From: Saprospiraceae bacterium
GTDB taxonomy: Bacteria > Bacteroidota > Bacteroidia > Chitinophagales > Saprospiraceae
Reading direction: 5' to 3'
Assembly: GCA_016719615.1 (NCBI GenBank)
Contig: JADJYQ010000006.1
Coordinates: forward strand, 248,001 to 312,000
Length of the DNA stretch: 64,000 nucleotides
In this document: piece by piece, positions 35,384-45,447 of the stretch
Position numbering within the stretch: position 1 is the first letter of the stretch
Layout: each line of letters opens with the position of its first letter
The notes under the pieces: generated by a model
Databases searched by the model: none
Told to the model about the DNA's origin: nothing
The model's input: only the letters and a program-made list of their open reading frames with translations
Made by a program: the position numbers and the translations under genes

Positions 35384-36520
35384 TTAGATTCTTTTATGAA
35401 TGCGCAGAAGTATTTCTTTTTTCCAGTTCACAAAGTTATTTTCCCTCATGTTTATTCTGGCTTCTTCCATCAACCAAGTATAAAATCTCAAATTTTGTAA
35501 ACTTGCTATTTGTGCCGCCAGCATTTCTCCGGCATAAAACAAATGCCTCAGGTAGGCCTTGGAATGGAGTTGACTGGTATTTAAATCCAATAGCGGATCT
35601 ATTGGGCTCAGGTCATCCTTCCATTTTGCGTTTCGAATATTGATAATGCCTTGTGTGGTATATAGAATTCCGTGTCTTGCATTGCGCGTGGGCAAAACAC
35701 AATCGAACATATCAATTCCTAGTTCAATTGCATCGAGTAAGTTCTTTGGTGTGCCAACACCCATTAAATATCGTGCACTCGTTTGCGGTAAGACCTCTCC
35801 TGCTAGTTTCACAAGTCTAAGTAGATCTGACTCCGGTTCTCCCACTGAAAGTCCTCCAATTGCATAAATCGGACTCCTGATGTTCTGTATATACATCAGC
35901 GATTTTTCACGAAGATCGTCGTATACAGAGCCCTGCGCTATTGGGACAAAACATTGCTCAAATCCATATAAGGGTTTTGTATTTTCGGAATGCTGATAGC
36001 CGATTTCCAGCCATTGATGTGTTAAGTCCATAGACTTCTGAGCATATTTCCGTTCACAAGGATATGGTGGGCATTCATCTAGTGCCATCATAATATCTGA
36101 GCCGAAAATTCTTTGGGTATCCACAACACTCGCCGGCGTGAACAAATGTTTGGAACCATCTATATGAGAATAAAACCAAACGCCCTCATGGCTTATTTTT
36201 CTACTTGAGCTAAGGGAAAAAACCTGGTATCCTCCACTATCTGTCAGCAAAACATGATTCCAATGAATAAAGGAATGCAAGCCTCCGGCTTTTGCTAATA
36301 TTTCCAATCCGGGCCGTAGATATAAATGATAGGTATTGCCCAAAATAATTTTAGTTCGAACAGCTGTTATTAACTCCTCCTGATGTACTGCCTTGACTGT
36401 GCCCGCAGTTCCAACAGGCATAAACACCGGTGTATCAATGGTTCCATGTTCCGTTTCAAGGATTCCACATCTCGCAGCAGAATCTGTGCATTGGTGACTC
36501 AAAGAAAATTTTACCGCCAT
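35384..36520 (-). CDS. tgt: tRNA-guanine transglycosylase
   Basis: A 378-residue cytoplasmic enzyme that exchanges guanine 34 for preQ1 in GUN tRNAs on the queuosine route. The active-site segments LLTDSGGYQVFSL and GGLSVGEPESDLL are present, as are the nucleophile region MFDCVLPTRNARHG and the C-terminal SKAYLRHLFYAGE. The three zinc-binding cysteines that normally precede that last motif (CxCxxC in well-known members) are absent: the sequence reads DPLLDLNTSQLHS. From memory other Bacteroidota Tgt proteins also lack them, so this is probably a lineage trait. Its ATG overlaps the rodA stop by one base. Confidence 0.93.
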   Translation of the reverse strand: MAVKFSLSHQCTDSAARCGILETEHGTIDTPVFMPVGTAGTVKAVHQEELITAVRTKIILGNTYHLYLRPGLEILAKAGGLHSFIHWNHVLLTDSGGYQVFSLSSSRKISHEGVWFYSHIDGSKHLFTPASVVDTQRIFGSDIMMALDECPPYPCERKYAQKSMDLTHQWLEIGYQHSENTKPLYGFEQCFVPIAQGSVYDDLREKSLMYIQNIRSPIYAIGGLSVGEPESDLLRLVKLAGEVLPQTSARYLMGVGTPKNLLDAIELGIDMFDCVLPTRNARHGILYTTQGIINIRNAKWKDDLSPIDPLLDLNTSQLHSKAYLRHLFYAGEMLAAQIASLQNLRFYTWLMEEARINMRENNFVNWKKEILLRIHKRI

Positions 36521-37908
36521 TAAGCTTTACTTTGCATTTTGAACAATACACCCAACATTAAAGAAAAGCCTATCAATGCTGAACCACCCTTACTTATAAA
36601 AGGCAAAGGAATACCTACAATTGGAAACAAACCAACGGTCATGCCTATATTGATAATGACATGAAATAATAGGAGTCCTGCAACGCATGTGGCAAAACTT
36701 GATACAAATTTTTTCTCCGCCCGCTCTCCAATGGTAAATAATCTAAAAATCAACACGGCAAATAAAATTACTACCGTGATACTTCCAATAAAACCGTGTT
36801 CTTCACCTATCGAACTAAAAATAAAATCTGTTGATTGCTCTGGTACAAATTTTAATTTGGTCATATTGCCCTCCAGAAATCCTTTTCCCGCGAAACCACC
36901 AGCACCAATAGCAACTTTTGATTGTAAGACATTATATAGAGAACCTCTTGGATCGCATTCTTCCGGTTTCAACCACACTTTGATTCTTTCTTGTTGATGC
37001 GGTTCTAGTTTTTCGATAAATGAAACAGAGAAATAAGATACCAACCACAAAAAGCCTATACTCACCGGGATGACCAAGGCAAGAGCCTCTTCTTTTGATT
37101 TCCACAAATAAATAACAGCACCGAGTAAAGGGATGCCTGATAAAATGAGCAGCTTATCAATCCCCAAGATAATACCACAGCCGGCCAATAAAATTGTGAT
37201 GAACAAAAGTAAAACCCATTTATATTTAAATGATTTCGCAAACCCCCATGCAACGATCAAGCCTAAAAATATCAAGCCTGCTAATATCCATGAAATGGGA
37301 AATAGAAAAGATAATATAAATACAGCTATTAGCAATAGAACACTTAAAAAATATAAAGCATTCAAGCCCTCTAGGTAAAGTAATATAAAAAATGAAAAAA
37401 AAGTCAATGCAGATCCGGCATCCGGTTGCAATAAAATTAAGAGTACCGGTGCTAAAATAATTCCGAAAGAAATCCCTTGAAAATATAGTTGCTTTAAATT
37501 TGTTTTATAAAAAGTCATAAATGAGCTCAACGCTAACGCAGTGCCGAATTTTGCAAATTCTGCCGGTTGAAAGGAAAAGCCACCAAAATTAAACCAGGCT
37601 TTGGCTCCTTTAACTTCTGTGCCAACTATCAAAACGAGAACTAACAATAGGAGCGAAACGGCATAGATCAGATAAGAAAATGTATGCCAAAATTTTTCGC
37701 TGATCGCTTGTGAAATACCAAACACCAATAAAGCAACGAGCAAATAAAAAGATTGTTTGGTAATAGGATTTTCCAGATTCAATAAATCCATTCCGGAAAT
37801 TTGAGTATAACTCACCGAATAAATAGCGAGCCATCCAATGACCAGTAAACTCAAATAAAGCCCAATGGTTATCCAATCATAATATCCCGTGATTCGATTT
37901 CGAAGCAT
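36520..37908 (-). CDS. rodA: Rod-shape peptidoglycan polymerase RodA (SEDS family)
   Basis: A 462-residue inner-membrane glycosyltransferase with about ten hydrophobic segments. SEDS signatures are WFNFGGFSFQPAEFAKFGTA near residue 110, then QPDAGSALTF near 160 and, in the C-terminal part, ESTDFIF-type FVPEQSTDFIFSSIGEEHGF followed by GLFPIVGIPLPFISKGGSA near 430. It is RodA rather than FtsW by overall resemblance and by the absence of division genes nearby. It polymerises glycan strands together with PBP2, whose gene is 24 kb away at 10.7 kb. Its stop codon touches the tgt start. Confidence 0.93.
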   Translation of the reverse strand: MLRNRITGYYDWITIGLYLSLLVIGWLAIYSVSYTQISGMDLLNLENPITKQSFYLLVALLVFGISQAISEKFWHTFSYLIYAVSLLLLVLVLIVGTEVKGAKAWFNFGGFSFQPAEFAKFGTALALSSFMTFYKTNLKQLYFQGISFGIILAPVLLILLQPDAGSALTFFSFFILLYLEGLNALYFLSVLLLIAVFILSFLFPISWILAGLIFLGLIVAWGFAKSFKYKWVLLLFITILLAGCGIILGIDKLLILSGIPLLGAVIYLWKSKEEALALVIPVSIGFLWLVSYFSVSFIEKLEPHQQERIKVWLKPEECDPRGSLYNVLQSKVAIGAGGFAGKGFLEGNMTKLKFVPEQSTDFIFSSIGEEHGFIGSITVVILFAVLIFRLFTIGERAEKKFVSSFATCVAGLLLFHVIINIGMTVGLFPIVGIPLPFISKGGSALIGFSLMLGVLFKMQSKA

Positions 37909-37912
37909 AAAG

Positions 37913-38311
37913 CTACAATTCTTCGTATGCCACTTTATCCATAGATAAAAAAGCTTCCGGAAATTTTTTCTTTACTGCATCTAACGCTTGATTTGCTTCC
38001 GTTCTTGTGAGGAATGCACCAGCTCTTAAATAATAATATGGTTCTTTATATTCCCATTTTACCTTATAGTCAAATTGATTTTGAAATTTGACTTTTGTTT
38101 GTTCCATTAACCTTCTGTCTGTGGTTGTGGTAACTGCAATTCTCCATCCACTTAAGTGGGTTACTGAACTATTGTTCCGGATATATTTTTCCATTTCTCT
38201 TGAAACAGTAGGATCTTCTTTTATGATGATGTTGGTTTGCCCTTTTAAAATAGGTCCGCAGAGTATTAAAGAAATCCAAATTAGTTTGATACTGTTATTA
38301 TATATTGCCAT
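37913..38311 (-). CDS. SPOR-domain protein
   Basis: About 132 residues with a signal peptide ([19 protein letters not shown] to LKGQ) and one SPOR domain: [20 protein letters not shown], then [17 protein letters not shown] and [24 protein letters not shown] domains bind glycan strands stripped of peptides, so the protein probably sits in the periplasm at sites of wall remodelling, which suits its place before rodA. The chosen ATG at 38311 lies inside the last codons of secA (14-base overlap). Confidence 0.88.
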   Translation of the reverse strand: MAIYNNSIKLIWISLILCGPILKGQTNIIIKEDPTVSREMEKYIRNNSSVTHLSGWRIAVTTTTDRRLMEQTKVKFQNQFDYKVKWEYKEPYYYLRAGAFLTRTEANQALDAVKKKFPEAFLSMDKVAYEEL

Positions 38312-41300
38312 GACAATTTTTAAATTTTTTACCACTTCCGCAAGGACACATATCATTCCTTCCTACTTTGGGTATCGTGTTTCTTATGGTTTGTTGTGCT
38401 TGTGCTGCTGCATTACCGGCAGATTCTGCAGCGCGTTTCATATTTTCCTCCGCCCTGCTGGTTCGCGTTTTACTATAATCTGTTTTTTGTGCTTTTGCTT
38501 CGGTGACTTGTTGATCTACGGAAAACAATAGTCTGGACTTCGCAAGGAAAGAAGTAATTTCCTGATTCATTTTATAAACCAACTGTTCAAAAAGTTTAAA
38601 TGCCTCCAGCTTATAAATGACCAGGGGATCTTTTTGCTCAAAGCTTGCAGCTTGTACAGATTCTTTCAATTCATCCATATTTCGCAGGTGTTCTTTCCAA
38701 TTGTGATCTAGCTTTATCAATGCAATTGTTTTTTCAATATCGCGCATGATGCTTTGACCTGCGGAATCCATTGCTTCGGCCATTTCAACACCAATAGGGA
38801 TTGGCTCTGTGTGCCCATCCGTTATAGGAATGGCTACCCTTTGATATTTGTTGCCTTCATTTTGTTTTACATTTTTGATCAAGGGCATTAAAACCTCTAT
38901 AAATTGTTCTTCTTTCTTTTGATACCACTCAAAAAATTGCTTGTTAATTTCGTTTATAATTTCGTGATCGCGGGATTCATTAAAAAAAGATTTATCCATT
39001 TGTGGTTCAAATCCTAAAACGCCAATGACATCATATTCAAAGCTTTCATAATCATGATTTGCTTTGTGCCGTGCTAACAGTTGTTCGATCGTAGAATGAA
39101 ACATATAACTCAGATCTACGGTCAGGCGATCGCCATAAAGAGCGTGATTTCGTTTTTTATAAATAGCCTCGCGTTGAATATTCATGACGTCATCATATTC
39201 AAGCAATCTCTTCCGAATTCCAAAGTTGTTTTCTTCGACTTTCTTCTGAGCTCTTTCGATAGATTTCGTAACCATAGGATGCTGTAGCACTTCTCCTTCT
39301 TTGTGGCCTAATTTATCCATGATAGAGGTAATCCTGTCAGAATTAAATAACCGCATTAAATTATCTTCAAAAGAAACAAAAAACTGACTCGATCCCGGAT
39401 CTCCTTGTCTTCCGGCACGTCCCCTAAGCTGCCTGTCGACCCTTCTTGATTCATGTCTTTCGGTTCCTATAATAGCGAGTCCGCCGGCCTTTTTGACTTG
39501 ATCAGATATTTTGATATCCGTACCCCGGCCCGCCATATTCGTAGCGATGGTTACCTTGCCAGGGTGTCCGGCTTCTGCAACGATTTCTGCTTCGCGTTGA
39601 TGTTGTTTTGCATTTAAAACATTGTGAGGAATGCCTCTGAGTTGAAGCATTCTGCTTAATTTTTCAGAAATATCAACAGATGTTGTACCTACAAGGACAG
39701 GCCGCCCTTTGGATGTACAATCTGAAATTTCGTCTATGACTGCATTGTATTTTTCTCTGGATGTTTTATAAACCAAATCTTCTCTGTCATCTCTTACAAT
39801 TTGTTTGTTTGTAGGAATCACGACCACATCAAGTTTATAAATTTGCCACAACTCGCCGGCCTCTGTTTCGGCGGTACCAGTCATCCCTGCCAACTTATGG
39901 TACATCCGGAAATAATTCTGTAGCGTTATCGTGGCATAAGTTTGTGTTAGTTCTCCAACTTTTACATTTTCTTTAGCTTCGATGGCCTGATGTAATCCAT
40001 CTGAATATCGTCTCCCTTCCAATAATCTACCGGTCCCCTCATCTACGATTTTTACATGGCCTTCAATAACGACATAATCTTCATCTATTTCAAAAAGGGT
40101 GTATGCTTTGAGTAATTGACTTACACAATGTAATCTTTTAGATTTTATAGAAAAATCATCCAGGACTTTTTCCTTTGCTTTTGTTTGTTCCTCGCGGTTC
40201 AATTGATCATTACTTTCAATCATATTGATTTCATCTGATAAATCAGGAATCAGGAAAAAGTTATTATCAGATTCCCCATTACACAAAAAATCAATACCCA
40301 ACGCGGTCAATTCAACCTGTCTGTTTTTTTCATCTATGGTAAATAATAAAGGTTCATCAGCAACCCGCATATTTTTGGATTGCTCTTGCATATAATAGTT
40401 CTCCGTTTTATGCAGCACATTCCGAATTCCATCTTCACTTAAATATTTTATAAGAGGCCTTGATTTTGGCATGGCCCTGTAGGCCCTAAACAAAGCCAAA
40501 CCGCCTTCTCCTGCCTGATGTCCTGTAGATCCTTCCGTAATGAGCTTGCGCGCATCTGTGAGGTACATGGTAGACAATCTTCTTTGTTCGTTAATAAGTT
40601 TTTCAACTTTTGGTTTTAATACATTGTATTCCTGACTCTCTTCATCGAGATCAACCGGTCCTGATATAATCAACGGAGTCCTGGCATCATCTATTAAAAC
40701 GCTATCGACTTCATCCACCATGGCATAATGATGTTTTCCCTGAACTTTTTCGTCGACACTGCGAACCATATTATCTCTGAGATAATCAAATCCAAATTCA
40801 TTATTAGTACCATAAGTAATATGGCAATTGTAAGCATTTTTTCGCTGAATAGAGTTTGGTTTGTATTTGTCAATGCAATCAACGGTCAATAACAAAAATT
40901 CAAAAATGGGACCAACCCACTCACTATCTCTTCTGGCCAGGTAGTCGTTTACCGTTACGATATGAACACCTTCTCCGGTCAGGCCATTTAAATATGCAGG
41001 CAAGGTGGCGACTAGGGTTTTGCCTTCTCCTGTAGCCATCTCTGCTATTTTACCATCATGCAACACCATTCCGCCAATTAATTGCACATCGTAGTGAACC
41101 ATATTCCAAACGACTTCTCCACCGCCTGCTGTCCAGCTATTTGCATAGCTGGCATATTCCCCATCTAATTTGATATAGGGTTTGGTTACTGCGAGATTTC
41201 TGTCGTGTTCTGTTGCTTTCACGCGCAACGTTTGGTTCTCTGTAAATCGCTTTGCGGTTTCTTTAACAACGGCGAATGCTTCAGGTAAGAGTTCCTTCAG

Positions 41301-41606
41301 AATTTCTTCAATTTGTTGATCGCGTTGCTTTATCGTTTGGTCAATTTGATTGTATATGTCTTCCTTGGCGAATACATCTTCAGTTTCATCGGAAGATTTT
41401 CTCAAAGCAGAAAGTTCTTCATCAATAACGCTTAGTTGCGTTTTTATCCGTTCGCGAAATTCAATAGTCTTCTGCCTGAGCGCATCATTGTCTAAATGAA
41501 GCAGCCCTTTTGTTGCTTCGTGAACCTCGTCAATTCTACCTGAATAAGACTGTACATCTTTATCTTGTTTCGTGCCAAAAATCTTCTTTAATATACTTCC
41601 AAACAT
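38298..41606 (-). CDS. secA: Protein translocase ATPase SecA
   Basis: A 1102-residue motor that pushes unfolded proteins through SecYEG. Walker A is ATGEGKT (residues 191-197), preceded by IAEM; the DEAD-type box appears as [15 protein letters not shown]. Helicase motif VI lies in [20 protein letters not shown], and the C-terminal SEC-C zinc motif in [16 protein letters not shown] binds SecB or ribosomes. The length of about 1100 is normal for Bacteroidota, longer than in E. coli because of insertions. It is the first gene of a five-gene minus-strand operon. Confidence 0.97.
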   Translation of the reverse strand: MFGSILKKIFGTKQDKDVQSYSGRIDEVHEATKGLLHLDNDALRQKTIEFRERIKTQLSVIDEELSALRKSSDETEDVFAKEDIYNQIDQTIKQRDQQIEEILKELLPEAFAVVKETAKRFTENQTLRVKATEHDRNLAVTKPYIKLDGEYASYANSWTAGGGEVVWNMVHYDVQLIGGMVLHDGKIAEMATGEGKTLVATLPAYLNGLTGEGVHIVTVNDYLARRDSEWVGPIFEFLLLTVDCIDKYKPNSIQRKNAYNCHITYGTNNEFGFDYLRDNMVRSVDEKVQGKHHYAMVDEVDSVLIDDARTPLIISGPVDLDEESQEYNVLKPKVEKLINEQRRLSTMYLTDARKLITEGSTGHQAGEGGLALFRAYRAMPKSRPLIKYLSEDGIRNVLHKTENYYMQEQSKNMRVADEPLLFTIDEKNRQVELTALGIDFLCNGESDNNFFLIPDLSDEINMIESNDQLNREEQTKAKEKVLDDFSIKSKRLHCVSQLLKAYTLFEIDEDYVVIEGHVKIVDEGTGRLLEGRRYSDGLHQAIEAKENVKVGELTQTYATITLQNYFRMYHKLAGMTGTAETEAGELWQIYKLDVVVIPTNKQIVRDDREDLVYKTSREKYNAVIDEISDCTSKGRPVLVGTTSVDISEKLSRMLQLRGIPHNVLNAKQHQREAEIVAEAGHPGKVTIATNMAGRGTDIKISDQVKKAGGLAIIGTERHESRRVDRQLRGRAGRQGDPGSSQFFVSFEDNLMRLFNSDRITSIMDKLGHKEGEVLQHPMVTKSIERAQKKVEENNFGIRKRLLEYDDVMNIQREAIYKKRNHALYGDRLTVDLSYMFHSTIEQLLARHKANHDYESFEYDVIGVLGFEPQMDKSFFNESRDHEIINEINKQFFEWYQKKEEQFIEVLMPLIKNVKQNEGNKYQRVAIPITDGHTEPIPIGVEMAEAMDSAGQSIMRDIEKTIALIKLDHNWKEHLRNMDELKESVQAASFEQKDPLVIYKLEAFKLFEQLVYKMNQEITSFLAKSRLLFSVDQQVTEAKAQKTDYSKTRTSRAEENMKRAAESAGNAAAQAQQTIRNTIPKVGRNDMCPCGSGKKFKNCHGNI

Positions 41607-41618
41607 GTCTGAAATTTA

Positions 41619-41626
41619 CAAAATTA
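41619..41626 (-). promoter_or_regulatory. secA: Putative -7 element of the secA operon
   Basis: The minus strand reads TAATTTTG (TAnnTTTG match), 12 bases before the secA ATG. A TTTG at 41642-41639 is only 12 bases further upstream, closer than usual. Confidence 0.4.
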
Positions 41627-41761
41627 TATCATATCTCACAAATCATTCCAGCCCAAATAATTATGTCAATTTGTCAGAATGTTGCTCTAAAAACTCCATT
41701 TAAGTCAAAAAAGGGGCTTGTGCTCTTGTTTTTCAAGTATAAAACGACAAAAAGGCCATAT

Positions 41762-42406
41762 TTATTTAGGCGCTTTGATTTCCTTAAAAGCATTCCAAAT
41801 ATGGCGGGTCTGTAAAAATAAAAACAATAAAAATCCAATTCCGAAAAAGCTATTCCGAATGATTTCAAAGTAAGTCCGAAATTCTGTATAAAACGGAATT
41901 ATATAAAAAATTAAAATTGCATTAAAAAAAAGAGCTCCCAATAATAAAAGGACCACCACGGCCAATCCTTTTTTTTCTTTTAAATAATTCTGTTGAAAGA
42001 GCAAAGAAAACAATGTTCTTCTATATTTTTTATCTTCAGGAACTAATTTTACAAGTTCTTTATAGATCAAAATTGCTTTCTTATTTTGATTGCTGTTGAG
42101 ATATGCTTTTGCTTTCCAAAATATAGTTTCCAAATAAAAGAACCTGATACTTTCTTCAAATTTTTCATGATTTAATATTTCTTCCAATAATAGATCTGCT
42201 TCTTTATGTAAAGATGTATATTCATCCATAAAATAAAGTGCTTTTATAAAATCATGCTTAATTTCAATGTATTCCGCAAAGTCTAGTTGTGCAATTTCCA
42301 AGCGATGGGCTTTGTAGAAAAAATAATACTCGTAGTAGGCCTTTTGAGGCAATTTTTTAAATTGTAAGTAAACTGTTCTTGTTTCCGGCATCGCTAAATT
42401 TATCAA
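41762..42406 (-). CDS. Hypothetical membrane protein with helical repeats
   Basis: A 214-residue protein that I cannot assign. The N-terminal 150 residues are helical with a TPR-like rhythm (KAKAYLNSNQNKKAILIYKEL). Two hydrophobic segments follow (about residues 150-172 and 187-203), so it is probably an inner-membrane protein with a cytoplasmic helical domain. It is the last gene of the ten-gene operon; its start overlaps the stop of the cyclase gene by four bases. A second ATG lies five codons later. Confidence 0.65.
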   Translation of the reverse strand: MINLAMPETRTVYLQFKKLPQKAYYEYYFFYKAHRLEIAQLDFAEYIEIKHDFIKALYFMDEYTSLHKEADLLLEEILNHEKFEESIRFFYLETIFWKAKAYLNSNQNKKAILIYKELVKLVPEDKKYRRTLFSLLFQQNYLKEKKGLAVVVLLLLGALFFNAILIFYIIPFYTEFRTYFEIIRNSFFGIGFLLFLFLQTRHIWNAFKEIKAPK

Positions 42407-43155
42407 TAGCTATGGATAGAAAAAAGCACTGGTCGCGATGGCGCTGCGTCTGATTCTATTGCTGCTACTTGTAGATTCAATAAATAATATCCGTCTTGAA
42501 TCTGATCTGGAATAAATACCAATTCTGTAATGGTACAATGTAATTTCCGTTGTTCACTCCAAAAAATATGATGACAAGCCAGCAGCCCGTCATCCATTTC
42601 TTTATCTACAGACGGTAGGTCAATTAGTAAATGCTTATAGCCCCTTTCTACCAACCACTTCATGGCTTCCGGATCTACAAAGGGAGGATTGGTGCCTGAA
42701 TAATGCCTGGATTTTTTTTGCTCATCGTTAGGTAGTGTACGAATGATTAAAAAATCAGTTTGCTGAATTTCGGCCATTAATAATTCCAAGCTGGATTTTA
42801 GTATTGACCGGTCTCCATTTTCAGATTGTGTTGGGTAAACAGAAAGCAAACATGCGATCCCAAAAAAATCTTTGAAAATTCCATTGACACTCTCTCTGTT
42901 TTCAGAGATATGTCCAATTCCTTCCGTGTGAGTTCCGCCTCCATGAAAATTTATAAAACTATTGTAAAAATTTACGGGTCCGCCTTGTTTCACGCTTCCA
43001 ATAAAATCTCCACTCTTCACTGCTTGTGAATTATAAAAAGGTGCATAAAAACAATTAACCTGATGATATTCCTCTTTAAATGAAATGGAAATGTCTATTC
43101 CTTCATCCAGGTTTGCAGTATATTCGGTTTGATTCCAGGAAAATTTGATCTCCAT
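42403..43155 (-). CDS. Cyclase family protein (kynurenine formamidase-like)
   Basis: A 250-residue metal-dependent hydrolase of the cyclase family. The metal-binding motif is seen as NFHGGGTHTEGIGHI (about residues 69-83), close to the family pattern HxGTHxDxPxH but with Glu in place of the Asp. Near residue 175 it reads HLLIDLPSVDKEMDDGLLACHHIFW, with an additional conserved His pair. Members cleave N-formylkynurenine or act in antibiotic pathways; the substrate here is unknown. It lies four bases downstream of nadK. Confidence 0.8.
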   Translation of the reverse strand: MEIKFSWNQTEYTANLDEGIDISISFKEEYHQVNCFYAPFYNSQAVKSGDFIGSVKQGGPVNFYNSFINFHGGGTHTEGIGHISENRESVNGIFKDFFGIACLLSVYPTQSENGDRSILKSSLELLMAEIQQTDFLIIRTLPNDEQKKSRHYSGTNPPFVDPEAMKWLVERGYKHLLIDLPSVDKEMDDGLLACHHIFWSEQRKLHCTITELVFIPDQIQDGYYLLNLQVAAIESDAAPSRPVLFSIHSY

Positions 43156-43159
43156 AGTT

Positions 43160-44026
43160 TTAATTCCGTTTATCGATTCCCCAATTCAATTTCTCACGTA
43201 GCGTTTTAAGAAAACCTGAAGTTTGCAAACGTATCAATCTTATATTGAATGATTCTTTGCGTATGGCCAATTGGTGTTCTGCCGTGATGACCTCATATCT
43301 TGAGTCCAACGTACATAAAAAGTTTTCTGCACGACCTTCCACTTCAAAGCTTAAGACAACATCATCCGGAATAACCACCGGCCTCACATTTAAATTATGG
43401 GGCGCAACGGGTGTGATGATCAGGTTCTGGGATTGAGGGAACAAAATGGGCCCGCCGCAAGACAGCGAATATCCTGTAGAACCTGTTGGGGTTGCTACAA
43501 TGAGTCCGTCGGCGTAATAGGAATTTAAATAATCACCATTGATATAGGTATGAATGGTGATCATAGATGAATTGTCTCTTTTTAACAGTGTAAAATCATT
43601 TAAGGCAAAAGGTGTTTCGCCAAAAAGTGGTTGACTTGAATCCAGGCGGATCAAACTTCTGTGTTCAATGTCAAACATTCCATTCACCAAAAAATGAACG
43701 GCATCGGCGATCAATTTTTTTTCAGTGCTCGCCAGAAACCCTAATCGACCGAGGTTTATCCCTAAAAGTGGCACACCCGAATCCCGAACGTATGTTAGGG
43801 CTTTTAAAATCGTACCATCCCCTCCCAGGGTAATTAAAAAATCCGGTTTCTGTTTGACCAAGTCTTCATAACCCTTCCAGGTTTGTACACTTGTAATCCC
43901 TGCCTGTTCAGGATATCCTTCATTAAATGAAAAGTTGAGCTTTTGATCTTTGAGTTGTGCAATCAACGCTTTGACATGGGCCGTGTCTTCTTTTCTTACA
44001 AACTGACAATAAATAAATACATTCAT
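43160..44026 (-). CDS. nadK: NAD kinase
   Basis: A 288-residue cytoplasmic enzyme that phosphorylates NAD to NADP with ATP. The catalytic loop LGGDGTILKAL has GGDGT at residues 68-72. Also present are PLLGINLGRLGFLAS, the NDFTLL motif of the NAD site (ALNDFTLLKRDNSS) and GLIVATPTGSTGYSLSCGGPI. The length is standard. It overlaps the stop of the upstream outer-membrane protein gene by one base. CBS-nadK neighbourhoods are common in Bacteroidota. Confidence 0.96.
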   Translation of the reverse strand: MNVFIYCQFVRKEDTAHVKALIAQLKDQKLNFSFNEGYPEQAGITSVQTWKGYEDLVKQKPDFLITLGGDGTILKALTYVRDSGVPLLGINLGRLGFLASTEKKLIADAVHFLVNGMFDIEHRSLIRLDSSQPLFGETPFALNDFTLLKRDNSSMITIHTYINGDYLNSYYADGLIVATPTGSTGYSLSCGGPILFPQSQNLIITPVAPHNLNVRPVVIPDDVVLSFEVEGRAENFLCTLDSRYEVITAEHQLAIRKESFNIRLIRLQTSGFLKTLREKLNWGIDKRN

Positions 44027-45447
44027 TAAAACGCTCTTCTTGTATGAAAATACAATCCTCTTTCGCTTATGTGGTTGATGCTATAATAAACATTAAATTC
44101 CACCAGATCATTAACCGTAAAATTAAGCCCAATTCCTGTGCTATACAACATTGTATTTACCAAATCGTTTTGTTCGTTGAAAAAGGGGTCATTGACATAC
44201 GCCATATTGCCTTGCAGGCTGATATCAATATCTGTTTTAATGCGCAATATGGGTTCGTTTTTTAGAATCCTGAAAAAATTCCATTGCAAGCTCGTCAGGT
44301 GAAAGCGAATTTGGTTGTTTAAGTAAAAATAGTCCAAACCATCAATAACATATAATTCATAGCCGGAGATATTGGTGTCTGAGTATCCCAATCCTTTGTA
44401 TAAATTGTATGGTCGTTTTGCTCTATTGATTCCCACCCTTCCTGAAAAAGCAGTCTCCATATAAAAGTGCTTACCAATTTTGCGAGCGGCTTTTATATCT
44501 TGACTAAAGCTAGTAAAATTATATGCCTGCCAAATGGGAATTCCAACTTGGCGCAATGAGCTCGTTGTTAGAAATCCTCTACTCGGCCTTAACCGATGAT
44601 CTAAATTCGCAAATTGGGCGAGCAGAGTAAACTGAGTATAAACCTGCTGTTCTGCAGCATTCAGAAAAAAATCAGGGTAGGTTTTAGAAAAAATATTTTG
44701 AAAACTGTTGTGATGATGCCCTGATGCCAATTCAAAATTCCAGAATTTATTAAATTTGAAAAGCGCGTTTGCCGTAATTTCCCGTTTTATAAAAAGTGGA
44801 TTTGAGCCATCTTTTACAAAAATCTGTTTGTTGTTTTGGGAAATGACCGGTGTTTCTTTATATTCCGTGTAATAATATGCAAGGCCAATCCCAAATTTGG
44901 ATTTTTTACTTAATGCCGGGCGCAAATATTTTAATACAAAGCGATTGGTGTATCCAAAATGATATTTTACTTGAAAGTCATCATTAACGCCTGTAAAATT
45001 AATATGTTGCAGAGCAAGGCCTAAATTGATCCGTTTTAAAGATCTGTTGTATTCATTCCACCAAACATTAAAATTTCTGTCTGCAAGCTCTGCGATCAAA
45101 CTAGGATATATAAACCAGTTTTCGTGTACTTCGATGCTAAAGCTGACAAAATTTTTATCCGCATAATCTATGAGCGGCTGTATCTTGATATAAGTAAATA
45201 AATTCGTTTTGCGTAAGTCGGACTCTATTTGTAGGCTTACCTTTTGTAAGTCTTTGAATCGGAATGTATCGCCTGATTCATATCGGATCTCCCGCAACAG
45301 ATACCATTCTTTAGTCTTTACAAGGTCGGCAAATTGAAATCCAGAAATTGTCAAAAGGCTATCTGTCTGAGTAAGACCCAGATTCGAAATACCTAAGAAA
45401 AAACAAAGTATGTAAAAAAATTTTTGCCCTGCGATATTATTAAACAT
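44026..45447 (-). CDS. BamA/TamA-family outer-membrane protein (short)
   Basis: A 473-residue protein with a signal peptide (to NLGLTQ), one POTRA-like domain (LLREIRYESGDTFRFKDLQ, then SDLRKTNLFTYIKIQ) and a C-terminal beta-barrel of about 330 residues with strands such as FGIGLAYYYTEYKET and IGLNFTVNDLVEFNVYYS. It is far shorter than BamA (about 800 residues, five POTRA domains), so it is more likely a TamA-like or lineage-specific assembly or transport protein. It lies between a CBS protein gene and nadK, overlapping both. Confidence 0.8.
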   Translation of the reverse strand: MFNNIAGQKFFYILCFFLGISNLGLTQTDSLLTISGFQFADLVKTKEWYLLREIRYESGDTFRFKDLQKVSLQIESDLRKTNLFTYIKIQPLIDYADKNFVSFSIEVHENWFIYPSLIAELADRNFNVWWNEYNRSLKRINLGLALQHINFTGVNDDFQVKYHFGYTNRFVLKYLRPALSKKSKFGIGLAYYYTEYKETPVISQNNKQIFVKDGSNPLFIKREITANALFKFNKFWNFELASGHHHNSFQNIFSKTYPDFFLNAAEQQVYTQFTLLAQFANLDHRLRPSRGFLTTSSLRQVGIPIWQAYNFTSFSQDIKAARKIGKHFYMETAFSGRVGINRAKRPYNLYKGLGYSDTNISGYELYVIDGLDYFYLNNQIRFHLTSLQWNFFRILKNEPILRIKTDIDISLQGNMAYVNDPFFNEQNDLVNTMLYSTGIGLNFTVNDLVEFNVYYSINHISERGLYFHTRRAF

